From positions 1,175,227-1,239,226 of the forward strand of contig NW_019773625.1 in the NCBI RefSeq assembly GCF_001039355.2: a stretch of 64,000 bases of DNA, given 5' to 3'. Both the position numbers and the translations under genes were made by a program. Position 1 is the first letter of the stretch. Every line of letters begins with the position of its first letter. This stretch comes from Lingula anatina. Taxonomy: Eukaryota > Brachiopoda > Lingulata > Lingulida > Lingulidae. The notes beneath the pieces are model-generated. The model worked only from the letters and a program-made list of their open reading frames with translations. It ran no database searches and was not told where the DNA came from. Shown here in pieces: positions 1 through 11,489 of this stretch.

Positions 1-498
1 GTAAATCAGAGGTGGAATGCGAGTAAGGATTGGAAGGGCCACTAGTGTGGACAGCACCTGGGGTGCAAAGAACATAAAGATGGACAACAAACTGCATGTT
101 GTTGATGAGATCTTTGGTAGTTGCAACTCTGCTCTACGCATGAATATAAAAAATGAACAACGATGAACAATGAATGGGTTAAGGCAGGGCTGGGTTCCAG
201 AATTTGTGGGCATATGGGCACAAGATGGAAGGATTTGTTAAGATTGTGAAGAAGAGTAAGTTCAAGTTTTTTTGGGCATACAGTACGAGAAAGAGGAATG
301 GTGAGTGCAGTGATGGAAGGTGGAATGCAAGGACAGCCAGCAAGAGGGAGACCCCGAACAAACTGGATGTTAAATTTGAAAGAATGGAGTGGAGAAAGTG
401 GGGCTGAGTTAAGTAAAAAGGCGAAGAACCTGGATGGCTGGAGACATGCTGGTAATACTTGGGTGCACCAATGGCCTAATCGGCTACGAACCAGCTGA
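1..498 (+). mobile_element. Decayed 3' end of a non-LTR retrotransposon (reverse transcriptase C-terminus)
   Basis: Translation gives the usual tail of LINE reverse-transcriptase ORFs. An RIGRAT-like segment lies near 25-45, and LVVATLLY-like text at about 115-135. FFGHTVRERG appears at 268-297, then GRPRTNWMLNLKEWSG and a closing WR motif before the stop at 496-498. These pieces sit in different frames: there is a break around 100-120 and another in the T-run near 267-273, with stops at 130-240. It is therefore a dead copy. The 5' part lies outside the window or is lost. The family-level call is firm. The clade cannot be assigned without a repeat library. Confidence 0.75.
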
Positions 499-1207
499 GT
501 GAAAATTAAAGGATCCCCTTCTCATCTTGGGAAATCGGGTAGGTCTATAAATTTTTTACGGTCGTAACTAATGACATTTCTTAAACCTTTTATCAAAATT
601 CATTCTTCTTATATCTAATTTTACCAAATTAACAAAAGGACGTCAATTAGAAAACGATATAATAGATACATATTTCAGTATAATGCGCGCGCCAGAATGT
701 TTTGGTATTGAAGTTAAATTTTCTGGCCTGATATGGCACAATTACCTGAGGTGGCACATCTCAATGTCTTGTGGCCTTACTAGGCATGTCTCCGAGCACG
801 ATCCAGTATTATATAAAGCCGGTCAGCGTAGAGTGAAGTAATAAAGTACATCTCCAAATTCGGTGCGGTGTTATGTGATTGATGGGACCACAACAGATTC
901 ATTTCTGTGCAATGCTAGTGAATGGACGTCCGAGTTCAGCAATTCGGTCCTTATTGACAATAGTCAGGGAGGAATTTTACCAGCTGTGTTATGCAATTGG
1001 CCTTGTAAAGTACCAAATTGTCGTAAAATCGCTATATGACCGATTTAAACTGATTTTGATAAGATTTTTTTTTATCTTTATGGTAGACAAGTATGGCATT
1101 AAGATCGGTTTATGTGGCTTTTAGGTTTATTGCCTGGTTTTTAAATCATATGGCGATTTAACGACAAGCATTTTCTAACCAGTCAAGTTGGCAGCCGAGC
1201 GAGCACG
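499..1207 (+). promoter_or_regulatory. Upstream region and possible 5'UTR of the GT31 gene, with a TATA-like box
   Basis: No gene is seen here. A TATATAAAG-like string lies near 810-819 with moderately GC-rich sequence after it. This would place a start of transcription near 840, about 370 nt before the proposed start codon at 1208. A second, closer start site is equally possible. This is inference from the box and position only. Confidence 0.25.
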
Positions 1208-3348
1208 ATGTCTCTTCGAGGTAGGCTGTATTTAAATACCTGAAAGTTGATGTAAAAATTCGTGTAAGTTGAGACTAAAATAAGGGAAAGTGAAGATTTC
1301 TTGCTAATGGAGATGCAGTTATGGCGTCTGGTCTGTAGCCTGACACTCATTGTTTGAACAGGAAAACGTGACGACAGCTAGTCAGCTGTTGTCATCGCGC
1401 CGGAAGTCCCATCATTTTGGAATTTTTTTTTTCTTAAACGTTTTTTTTAGCAGTACTTCAGGAGGTTCAAAATCCCAAAGGTTCGAAAATACTTAACGTG
1501 GGTACAGCTTACATGACACTACTTACTACATGTCTACTCCAGCAATTTGGTGCAGAAAAAAAAGGGGGGGGGCGTGCATCATGCTTTTAACCTACAAGAA
1601 TGAAATTTTGTACAGTTGTGGCGAATGAAATTTAAAAAAAAAATAAATAAAAAATACTGGATATAGGGGCATGTTTGAAAATCACCATACGGCTGCCAAG
1701 TACAACATGACCACCCAAATTCTTTTATTGATTACTTTCAAATTGTCTTTGTAAGTCATTTATAGAACTATGCTTTATTCATACTTTCTGCACCAGACTG
1801 AGCTGGTGAAAATGTACAGAGATATAATAGCAACAATAATAATGATGATAGTAATAATAAAATACATAGATAAAAAGCACCAAAATTACATATATAGAAA
1901 TGTACCATTATTATACATACATATCCAGTATTTCGTAATCATAAGCTAGGTGCGGTCTGAATGCTGAGTCAACTGCTCACTGTGCCACAGCACTGATCAT
2001 ACACTAGCATATCACACTACAAGTATTGTACACATGACTAAGATTTAGATATTAATTATGCACGAGCCTGTTTTCTGCTATGTGAAACAAACCTTCATAT
2101 TTATGGTAAAGTTTATATGTAGTTGAGTACTGAGAATGATATGTCTCTGTATTTTTCATTTTCCATTTAATTTTACAAAAATAATTTTATACTGTTGGAC
2201 CAGGTGTAAGTTTTATTATTGAAGTTTGAGTAAAAATTTGCTACTTTTATGGTTTTACAGGTAAATATGGAATGAGTCCCCTTCTGAAGATGCTACTGAG
2301 ACACAGAAAGAAGAAATGTTTTTTCATTGCCTTCGCTTTCTGCTGTGGAATCCTTGTTCTCTTGTACATATGGGACTATTATGGGTTATCAGACGTCCTG
2401 TATGAGACATCGTTTTCTGACTTTGCATGGCCTTTAAATATAAATCTTGCAGAGGCTGTTAGAAAGATACAGAATAACGAGAAACTTGACATTGCGCAAA
2501 TTAATCCATTTCCGTTCAAAATACGTATGCAGAATGAAAACCTGTGCAAGGATGTGATAGTGAAAAACTCAGCTATCTTTGTATTGATTGTGGTTAAATC
2601 AGCCTGCTGGAGCTTTGAGAGTAGACATATCATAAGAAAAAGCTGGGGTAATGAGAAGACGATAAGCGTGAATCACTCCGGCACAGAGTACCAACTAGTA
2701 ACAAAAAGAGTTTTCCTCATTGGCCATTCCTCATCATTGGACAGTCAGTATTTACTCAGAGAGGAATACCAGATGTACAAGGACCTCATACAAGGTGATT
2801 TTGAGGATGGATATTTCAACAATACATATAAAACAATGATGGCTTTTTCGTATGCATCTCTTCACTGTCATAATGCTCACTTTGCATTTTTCGTGGACGA
2901 GGACTTTTACATATCTAAACGAAACACAGCACAGTTTCTTGCCTCTCTCCCTGCAACAAGTGCACAGAATTTATACATAGGCTTTTCATTATTTACTAAT
3001 ACCAGAGTTAATAGGAACAAAAAACACAAAAGGTATGTACCACTAGCAGAGTACCCATACAGTAGAATCCCTCCATATGTATATGCCGGAGCATACATTC
3101 TCTCTATGAAAAATATTAGGGACATGTCTGTAGCAATGCATTATGTGAAATTCTTTAGAATGGACGATGTGTACCTTGGGTTGATAGCATACAGACTTGG
3201 AATTACAATCTCAGATGGCGGTAAGAGGTTTTTGATGGAATTTTATACCTCCAGCGATGTAGTCAATTCTCATGTTATCGCTTCGCATGGATTTAGAGGC
3301 AAAATGTCGCTGATGCGGGAGTTTTGGGACTTGGCAGCAGAGACGTAA
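1208..3348 (+). CDS. Beta-1,3-galactosyltransferase-like protein (glycosyltransferase family 31)
   Basis: Predicted type II Golgi enzyme that transfers a sugar from a UDP donor in beta-1,3 linkage to a glycan. Model: exon 1 1208-1220 (ATG TCT CTT CGA G, then donor gtaggc) and exon 2 2261-3348 (acceptor ttttacag). They join in phase to 366 codons. If the first exon is wrong, the in-frame ATG at 2272 gives 358 residues. A basic tail is followed by a membrane anchor at about residues 24-47. Family motifs follow in order: RHIIRKSWG (126-134), RVFLIG, DFEDGYFNNTYKT with an N-glycosylation sequon at N191, the DxD-type metal site as VDEDF (D217-D219), an aromatic PPYVYAGAYILS block, and RMDDVYLGL (D306-D307) in place of the usual EDV. 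Length is normal for the family. The acceptor sugar cannot be predicted, so no paralogue name is given. Confidence 0.88.
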
Positions 3349-5400
3349 AATTGGATGTGGACAGTTTTATTTCTATGGACAGATGCAATATGTCTGGATA
3401 TACAGTTATTACCTGCATCTGTTATTGTTGTTGTTTGTGTTTGTGTTACATTATGAAACATTGTAACAAAATTGACAAAAGAAAAACATTTTGTGCTCTT
3501 TTATCATTAGAATGGTTTTAGACTCTTATCACTGCTTCTAACACTTATGTCATTTACATGCATGTATGTTTTCCATACGAATGAGGTAACTCCATCTGGT
3601 GACCAGTACAATACCCAGAAGGGGTATCGTCTCTCTCATCCTCTAGTCAAATATTGAAAACAGTGTGAGTATTAGAAATACATTGGTGCAGATTCAATTA
3701 ATTATAAGTTACTATTACTAATACCTGTGTACACCGTTCATCTTTTTGTGAACTAAGTACGCTCTCATTCAGAGCATTTCTTGCAGGGCATGCAATTTCA
3801 CATTTTGTCTTTTGTGAATTTCCTGTTTTCGTATGCTTTTTAAAGAATTGATATGTCTCGAGTTGAATGTGTGTTACTTGTTAATTGTTGGACTTTTATG
3901 TTAAAACTAGATTCCCTGTGAGTGAGCTTTTTCTCACTCACATTAAATAAATGCAGTTATATACTGAAACTTTATAACATTGACTCCTACTTTGGTTCAT
4001 CAGCTTGTAAGGAAGATCTGGATTGACTAATTTGTTTTGGGAAAAGGTGAGGGGGGCAAAACTCTGTATATACATTCTTAGTATATGGACCTCCTGTATA
4101 TTGTTTTATATACTGTATTCAAGATGTTAGTGTAATATTCTGCACTGTTAGTATAGGGTCACATTTGTATTGGAAGCATATACTGTGCTCTGAAGTCCTG
4201 TATTATTACATATTGTGTTGCAAGTTGAGGCATACTTCATTGCAGAGTTTTATTCACTGCTTGCATGCACACACTTGTAATAAATTTATCAAGCAATATG
4301 AAAGCTCACAAGTACCATATTTAGCAGTGCCCTCTTTCAAATGTAATGATGAACATTTTGGATGTAAGGTTGTATATTTGCATGTTGTTAGTTTTAAGGG
4401 GAAGGAAATGGAAATCTCTGTAACTTGCAAAAATAGGGATATGGTTACTTTTAGCTAAGTGTCCAAAATCAGACAACTTTCAAGGCCAAATTGAGAAACA
4501 TGCCATAATGATACTAGAAGTTCACCTCAGCAGCTTAAAAAGAGAGATTTATGAGCTATTACCGTGTGTGTGTTGAGATATATGGCATATAGGACATATT
4601 TGTTTTAATGGCCCTCCGTGTCGTGCAATTTAAGTTTTGCCACATTTAGTGCTTAAGAGATTATAAACTAAAGGTAGTGACCTATGAAGGTCTGATGGCA
4701 AGATTTCAGAATAATTGTGATCATTGCTGTTTTGGTGGTAAAATAGAATTTATGAAAATTTGATGTGCTGTTTTCCATATATATATTGTGGAATTTTGAA
4801 GAGTTGTTATCGTATTAGCATTTTTGTATTTGGCAGGGAACAAATTATTCAACAGGAAACTGTCAGACACAGATAGTATTAATTGATTGATTTTTTAAGA
4901 ACTACTTTATTATGTAGTTAATTAAGAAGTTTAAATTGTTTATCTCTGGATTATTAGCATGGGGGAAGTGGACAGTATTTATGAAAGTTCTAGTCCTTAT
5001 GATAATTGAAGAGTAAATCCAACAGCAGCGTTTTAGACAGCTCATACTGTTAAAACCCTGCCTTAATTTTAAGAAATCCCACTGGTACTTAAAAGTACAA
5101 TCTAGTCTATGAGAATGTTATTTTAATTTTCCCTGTACCTAAGAAAAAAATATTGCCAGTTGCATTAACTTTCTCAAATATATCCCAGAAAGTTAACAGA
5201 ATTGAGTATTTCATGTATAATTGTAATTTGCATTACTTAAAAATATTAGTTTGAAGTGGGTTATGTGATAGTTTGAAGTTGTGGAGTATTATTCTGAAGT
5301 GGGACACTATCTTGCATCTCAAGCAAAAACCTGTATGTCCAACATTCCTTGCAATTTTATAATCAATAAAATAAATGTTCAAGACTGGTGGTGTGTTTTC
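3349..5400 (+). other. Probable 3'UTR of the GT31 gene
   Basis: There is no coding potential. Poly(A) signals AATAAA occur at 3946-3951 and at 5365-5370. The second is followed by a GT-rich stretch (ctggtggtgtgt) that resembles a downstream cleavage element. The transcript may end at either site; the distal one would give a 2-kb 3'UTR. Confidence 0.4.
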
Positions 5401-5407
5401 CTTTATT
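5365..5407. terminator. Back-to-back poly(A) signals on both strands
   Basis: AATAAA occurs on the plus strand at 5365-5370 and TTTATT (AATAAA on the minus strand) at 5402-5407. The interval lies between the convergent GT31 and FBXW5 genes. It is seen directly; use by either transcript is inference. Confidence 0.3.
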
Positions 5408-5569
5408 GGTCAAATTTTGAACAGAGTTGGGCTGCTCACCTGGTACCCAGACTCCATTGACTTCATACTAAATAATACAATTTATTTGCAATAGCAATTA
5501 ACACAGACAATTACATTTAATTTCACTGTTCATAATATCTCATAAGTGATAACTTCCTGATACTTTAGC

Positions 5570-5720
5570 CATAAGGACTCCAGACATATGAGGTGCTGAA
5601 ACCAGCATGTGAACAATATTTTTACTGGCCACCCTGGTACAATTTACCCCTGCTTCAACCCATAAGTGCCATTTGCCAGGGGTGGAGACGGGTACCATTT
5701 TTTGGAGGACTGGTAAAACC
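5570..5720. repeat. Interspersed repeat fragment, related to 41660-41770
   Basis: The stretch beginning CATATGAGGTGCTGAAA aligns by eye with CATATGAGGAGCTGAAA at about 41667. Matching words continue (AGCAT, ACAATAT, TTTCACTG/TTTTACTGG, ACCCCTGCT) over roughly 100 bp. Two unrelated sites sharing this block indicate a dispersed repeat. Its class is unknown. Confidence 0.4.
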
Positions 5721-6761
5721 TGCCTCCTGCAGGACTATCACAAGGCCATTTGGTCTTGCATGCTTTCATGAAACTATTAGTATTTTTAAACCCACTGAAT
5801 TTGTTAAAGCATCTTTTTTCACTTTTTTCTCCAAATCTCTAATCTGTAAAAAACATTTATAAAATGACAAGTGGAAACTCAATTCCACTTGATGAAAAAA
5901 TAACTTTAATGTTTTTGTAGGATTTTGTATTTTTTCCCCACAGAAGTAAAGTTTTACTCACTTGAAACATTTTAACATTCTGATGGATACTCCAACCTCT
6001 CCAGTTTATTTATGAAAAGAAAAGAACATTTAAGTTCTCAAACAAATTATCCAATCAATTAAATGAACTTAATTTAACATCAGATTTTTTCTAAGTATGT
6101 TAAATTTGGGATAAGTTAATTAAAGGATATATTTTAAACCAATATTAATTTAACCTTTCATCACGAATGAGGTTGAAATAAGACAATCTGATTTCACCTG
6201 CACACATTGAGAAAACATTAGAATAAAATGTGATATAAATGTAAATTTGGAAGAAATTAAATTTGAGTTGGCACTTTATATTCAGTCAGCGAGAGAAAAT
6301 CAATTAAATATTAAAAATTGTTTCAATTTTAAATATAACCAGCACTTGAGGCATACCTCAAGTGTTAGACTTCAGCAGAAATATTAATTTATTCTTAAAT
6401 TATTCCCCCAATCACAAAGGTCTGCCTTAATTAGTATAATGCTAAAATTAGAAATTCAACTACAGTTTTATATATCGTAGGGTAATCTTTAATTAAGGAA
6501 AGATGGCTGAACATTCAAGAATTTATTACTATTATTTATTTTATTTAATTATTCATTTTTTCTCACTGAATGCCTTAAGTTAGCTTAAATCTCTTATGCA
6601 CTCTAAAATTACAATCATATGTAAATTTTATTCAGTATCAAATTTTAAATTCAAAGTAACTAAAAGATACCAAACGAGTAACAAAAACAAGCACTTATTT
6701 CAGATAGGTGCATAATTTCCACATATTTTCTCCATTTTCAAAGACGAACATTCAATATAAT

Positions 6762-7002
6762 GGGTCATTCCAAATGGAACTACTGTTCTATATAGGTTGA
6801 TTCAGATCCATAGGGACTCTTGCTGAATGCAATCTGATTAACAAACCTGACATTGAGTCAAATGCAGAAAAGCTGGCGATTATGCAGATATGTATGAAGC
6901 AACAAGAGACGTGCTAATCTCTTAATCTGATAGCATTCAGCAAGACTCCCCAGGGTATTGAATCGATCCATGTTGAACAGTAGTTACATTGAGAATGAGC
7001 CC
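6762..7002. mobile_element. Miniature inverted-repeat element (GRNNNCATTC group, copy B1)
   Basis: The left end (GGGTCATTCCAAATGGAAC...) and the reverse complement of the right end (GGGCTCATTCTCAATGTAAC...) pair over about 85 bp. Both contain ACTACTGTTC, GATTCA and TTGCTGAATGC. There is no ORF. Flanks are TAA left and TTA right, so a clean target duplication is not shown. Confidence 0.65.
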
Positions 7003-7032
7003 TTAGCAAAAATAAATTTTCCTTGATATTTT

Positions 7033-7190
7033 CAGGGGCGGATCCAGAGATATTTTCTGAGTCTTCCAAATTATCTTTATTGATCCCTCCTCCAATATTT
7101 GACCGTCTTCCGACAGAAAAAATTAGATACCTGTCAATGTTAACTTAAAAATCTGACCGTCTTCCAGAAGACGGCCTAAATCCGCCCCTG
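7033..7190. mobile_element. Short inverted-repeat element with CAGGGGCGGAT termini
   Basis: The 158-bp element begins CAGGGGCGGATCCAG and ends with TAAATCCGCCCCTG. The terminal 11-13 bp pair as inverted repeats. Immediate flanks are ATTTT on both sides, an apparent 5-bp target duplication. An internal GACCGTCTTCC word occurs twice. CAG...CTG ends suggest a hAT-like non-autonomous element; this is inference. Confidence 0.65.
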
Positions 7191-7688
7191 ATTTTAACAA
7201 ATTCCCCTTCCTCACCAGTGTACATCATATCAAACACTTTTCTTAGATCTGAATTACAATAATAATTCCTAATAAATGCCATTTTTTATTTTAAAGTTTC
7301 TAGTTTTTGGGTAAACTAGCAGTTTAGATGGAGACAGGTGAATGACTGTTAAAATAAGGATTTTAGAACTCAAAAAATAATTATTATTCAATATAAGTTA
7401 TAGAAAGGAAATACCTTCATGATAAAGGAAATTAAATTAGTTCTTTGGTACAGTGTTTGCCTTTCTTAATGTGTTTGTGTTTAATTGTCAGTCTACCTCA
7501 CTGGATATATAGCCTGCCCACAAGGTCTATTAAAGTAATACAAACTACCATCCATATGTATAAAGGTGTTGTTACAACAATTACCTTTATTTTTGCAATA
7601 AACAAAGACAACATGAAATTCCATAATATGTGTGAATCTAGCCAAGTTTATATCTATGAACATGCAGTAAACAAAATTAACTATCCTC
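7191..7688. other. Gene-free spacer
   Basis: AT-rich sequence between two small transposons. Open frames here are short and carry no recognisable domain. Confidence 0.4.
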
Positions 7689-8030
7689 TTAAGCCTAGTT
7701 AAAATTCTCTCAACATTGCACTGAACATCGCTCGATCAACATTTGTAGAGTAATGTTCAGTGATTTTGAGTAAGGCTGCTAAAATGCATTCAACAATTTC
7801 ACTCGATCAACATTTGTTGTGCGGTGGAAATTCAACTTCCGAACACTTTGAAGATCCAGGGGTGGTTAAAAGCTCTCATCATCTCTCAACAACAACAACT
7901 GTTGAGTTGACCCACTCTGGATACTGCTGTACATCACTCAACAGGGGGCTAAAAACTCAGTCAACATTTGCCGTTAACAAATGTAGAGCAATGTTAAGTG
8001 AAATGTTTAGAGCATTTTAACTAAGCCTAA
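7689..8030. mobile_element. Inverted-repeat element with repeated AACATTTGT-like words
   Basis: The left end TTAAGCCTAGTTAAAAT pairs with the reverse complement of the right end, TTAGGCTTAGTTAAAAT. The pairing continues through CTCTMAACATT. Inside, CAACATTTG-like words recur at about 7738, 7808, 7960 and near the right arm (as TTAACAAATGT). No ORF with homology is seen. The superfamily is unknown. Confidence 0.55.
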
Positions 8031-9710
8031 TAAAGCAGGGGGAAAAAGAGTCAATTGGCTGTTCACAGTTACTAAATGCTTAGTATTTTGGATCATGTTT
8101 ACAATTTTGAAACGTCAAGAAAGTTACAATTGCAAGTATCAATCAATTGTGGGCAAACTTGATGCTAAGGTCTCACACTTTTACACAAATCTTATGTCAT
8201 ATTGGAGGTAAGCCCCATTTCTTTGTTAAAATGCTTTTTACCCACTTTCATTACGATTTTTAAGTTATTACCTTTGCTTTTCGTGAACATCTACTGACTT
8301 ACCAAGCATTTTGGATATAAACATAAAATTATGAGATTAAAGGCACAAATCTTACTTTGCCCAACACATAAGATATACACTAAATGTATAATTGCACATG
8401 AATAGAAAGACTCTAATGATTGGACATTTATTCAATTTTTTAAAACGTTTGCTCTTACAAAATTACAAACATTTGCATTTGGTAAGTGTCTCTCTTCTGC
8501 ACCATCATTAATTTTATATAAAAAAGCAATAAATCTGCATATTTGGTCTCACAAAAGAAAATTCAATTTAATAAATTATTCATAGCTTGTGATTCACTGA
8601 TATGTAAACTATACTTTTTTTAAGTGAAAATAAGACACAAATCACAATAACAAGAACTGGATCTGCATGCAAACATCAAACATGATGTTAACATTTCTAT
8701 ATTCATGATATGATAACAAACTGAAATCAAAGACAAAACATCGTCTGTTTGTCAACCCTTAAGAGAAGCATGGACCTCTGACAACTTATTCACGTTATTC
8801 AGTTCAGCCCAAGTAGAGACCGGCCGTGTCATCTCTATGTCATTTCTTGTGTGTGCGTGCATTCCTGTGTGTGTGTGTGCGTGCTTGCGTGCATGCGTGT
8901 GTAAAAATAAATTGTGCTTGGTGATATGTAACCATACATTGGGGCCAAGGTCACATGTCGAGTTTCTTATGATAAACAATATAAATATTTACTAAATAAT
9001 ATGTTAAATAAATTAATTAATTAAAGTATTCACTCTACTTACATTTCCACTCATCACTTTAAAAGCACTAATGAAAATTTAATGCTGTTTAATTGACTTG
9101 TTCTTTTGATTAAACACAGTGCTCTGTAAGTAATCCCCAAGGGTATGGACGCTATGTAAATCATTAAACTTTAAGATAAATATTATTAGTTCAACAACAA
9201 TAATAAAATTAACAACAAATATGAACTGTCCACTTGTTCCAGCTATCCCTCAGTATCTCTCTAGTTCTTTTACAGCATGGTAAACTAACTTCACAGCCTG
9301 TACAAATAATATCAAGAATGTGGCACATTTCTTTGCCACACAGTGTTAAAACAACTGAATACTATGCTAACAAGCAACCTATTGTGTAACAACAACTTTG
9401 ATAAGACTGGAACAGTATGGCATCCAGAACAGTTATTTGCCTATAGTATCAGTCCAAGGCTTCTTTATGTTTTTCTGATGACTTTCCAATACTTACATAG
9501 CTTTAAAACTTATCTACATGTGAAGACACCTTGTCCACAATTCACAAACAAAATCAATACCAATATTCTGTACAAGAGTTTTAATTGTACAACTGTGGTT
9601 AACATTACCTTACCCAATTAAAAGAAGCCTACTAGTACCTACTATTTTGGAAAAAATTCTGATTAGCTCAGAGTATTTTATCTCACATAATATTGTCAGC
9701 ACAACCAATA
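8031..9710. other. Gene-free region downstream of FBXW5
   Basis: AT-rich with a short (TG)n tract near 8856-8900. ATTAAA on the minus strand (TTTAAT at 9711-9716) is the nearest candidate poly(A) signal for FBXW5 and would give a 3'UTR of about 140 nt. Nothing else is recognised. Confidence 0.35.
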
Positions 9711-9854
9711 TTTAATTAGGACTGCAGAGAATGGCTGAATCTTTTCCTTTGTGGCAGTGCATGCCCTTTGTCCATGTACAACTTTGTCAGGACTTATCAT
9801 ATTCAGAACCAACTCTCAAAAATCTTTCTGTCATTTTCCCACGTATTTTGCAGT

Positions 9855-11419
9855 CTACCCATTGCTAGCACTAGCACCAGCAATGTCGTGGCCTGTCAGC
9901 TGGCGCTGTCGGTTTCTTGACCGCCATATTTTGATGGAGTTATCATCACTGACGGTGACCAACATCTCGGGATCCTTAGGATTAAAGGCAACAGAATTTA
10001 CTACATCAGTATGTGGGTACTTCATCAAGCATATCCCATAATGCCTATCCCATAGGTAGCCATGTTTGTCTTCAGCACCACTGGAATAGTAAAATCATAC
10101 CAATTGTATAAATTCTAAATTCAAAGTGTGTATCTAAAGTTAATATTTCATATCATTAAACATTGCTTACATTACTGTACAAATGTAAATGAAAAACCAT
10201 TCAGCCCATTTACAAAGTAGTTTTAATGTGAAACGGCTTCAAGAAGTTGCACATTATTTATAATAAATACTGTACAGCTGGTGTAGAGGTTAATTTTAAG
10301 TTCTCAGTTTTTAGTCAAATTTAAGAAAAAATGTTAACAGAAATAGCCTACTGCTGTGGACTTAATTCTTTAAAGTCATAATAACTCTTCGTTTTGGCCA
10401 AAAATTGGATTTTCCTGGAAAAAACGGCAATTTTCCCGTACTTACCAATGGACAACGACCCCATTCCTGCATTCAAAGTTAATCCAGGGTTTTTTTCCTA
10501 AACGTACGGTTTTTTGTTAAAATCTCTTAAGAGATTTTAACTGACGGAGCTCTCTCTGACATTGCAAAGTCACTGGTGACCTACTTAAAACCGCGGGAAA
10601 AGCAGACAACAACAACACTATATAAGATTCATGAGATATATTCGTCTTTTTGTTAAAAATGCATTTATATCCACAATGTGTGCCATTCTGGGCTTTTCGT
10701 TATCCGACGCACTGTACAAAAACTCGCAACTTACGTCTGCGTCTGCACTAATGCGTTTGGCGCCATGTTATTTTGGTCTCGAATGAACGCGAGAATCCGC
10801 GTGACACCATTACGTCATTAGCAACGAATGCACTTGTCGACCGGAAAAAAGGCATCGTAAGCCCTATTGACAAGCACAGATTTTAGTTTTCCTACAATAA
10901 CGGCCGTTTTAGTGGTAAAATACAATAGAATATATTTCCATGCGTTTTTTACAATGTATTTCATGCGGATTTTTGAATCTCAAAGGAAGAGTTATTATTT
11001 CTTTAACTGACAACTTAAACCTGGATGCTGTCATACTACTAAAAGTCAAAACACTAACATCTCTCTGCAAAAGCATAACTTGCACCAATTTTTTTCTTCT
11101 TTCTTACCTTGCGACATACTCATCACACACATCCAAGAAAATGAAGAAGCACTCATCATTTGGGGTATAAGCCTTGTGAGCTCTCAACATCGTCCCCACT
11201 TCCTTCATAGTTTGCAGGTCTATTACATGGATGTCTATCTCCTGGGCAATGGGAGGTGGGTACAGGGGGTTTTCTATGTGGTAGTTCTTAGGCCAGGGTC
11301 GACTGTTCACATAGAGATATCTGAAACAGAATTTGTAAACTGTCATCAGAGTGGGTTGATGGTAACGAAATATTATCATATACACCTACACATACAACTT
11401 GAAAAAAATAAATAAATAA

Positions 11420-11489
<70 letters not shown>

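Noticed and set aside
8752-8979. 75-codon minus-strand ORF with His/Thr repeats
   Set aside because: It is generated by a TG/TGCG simple-repeat tract.
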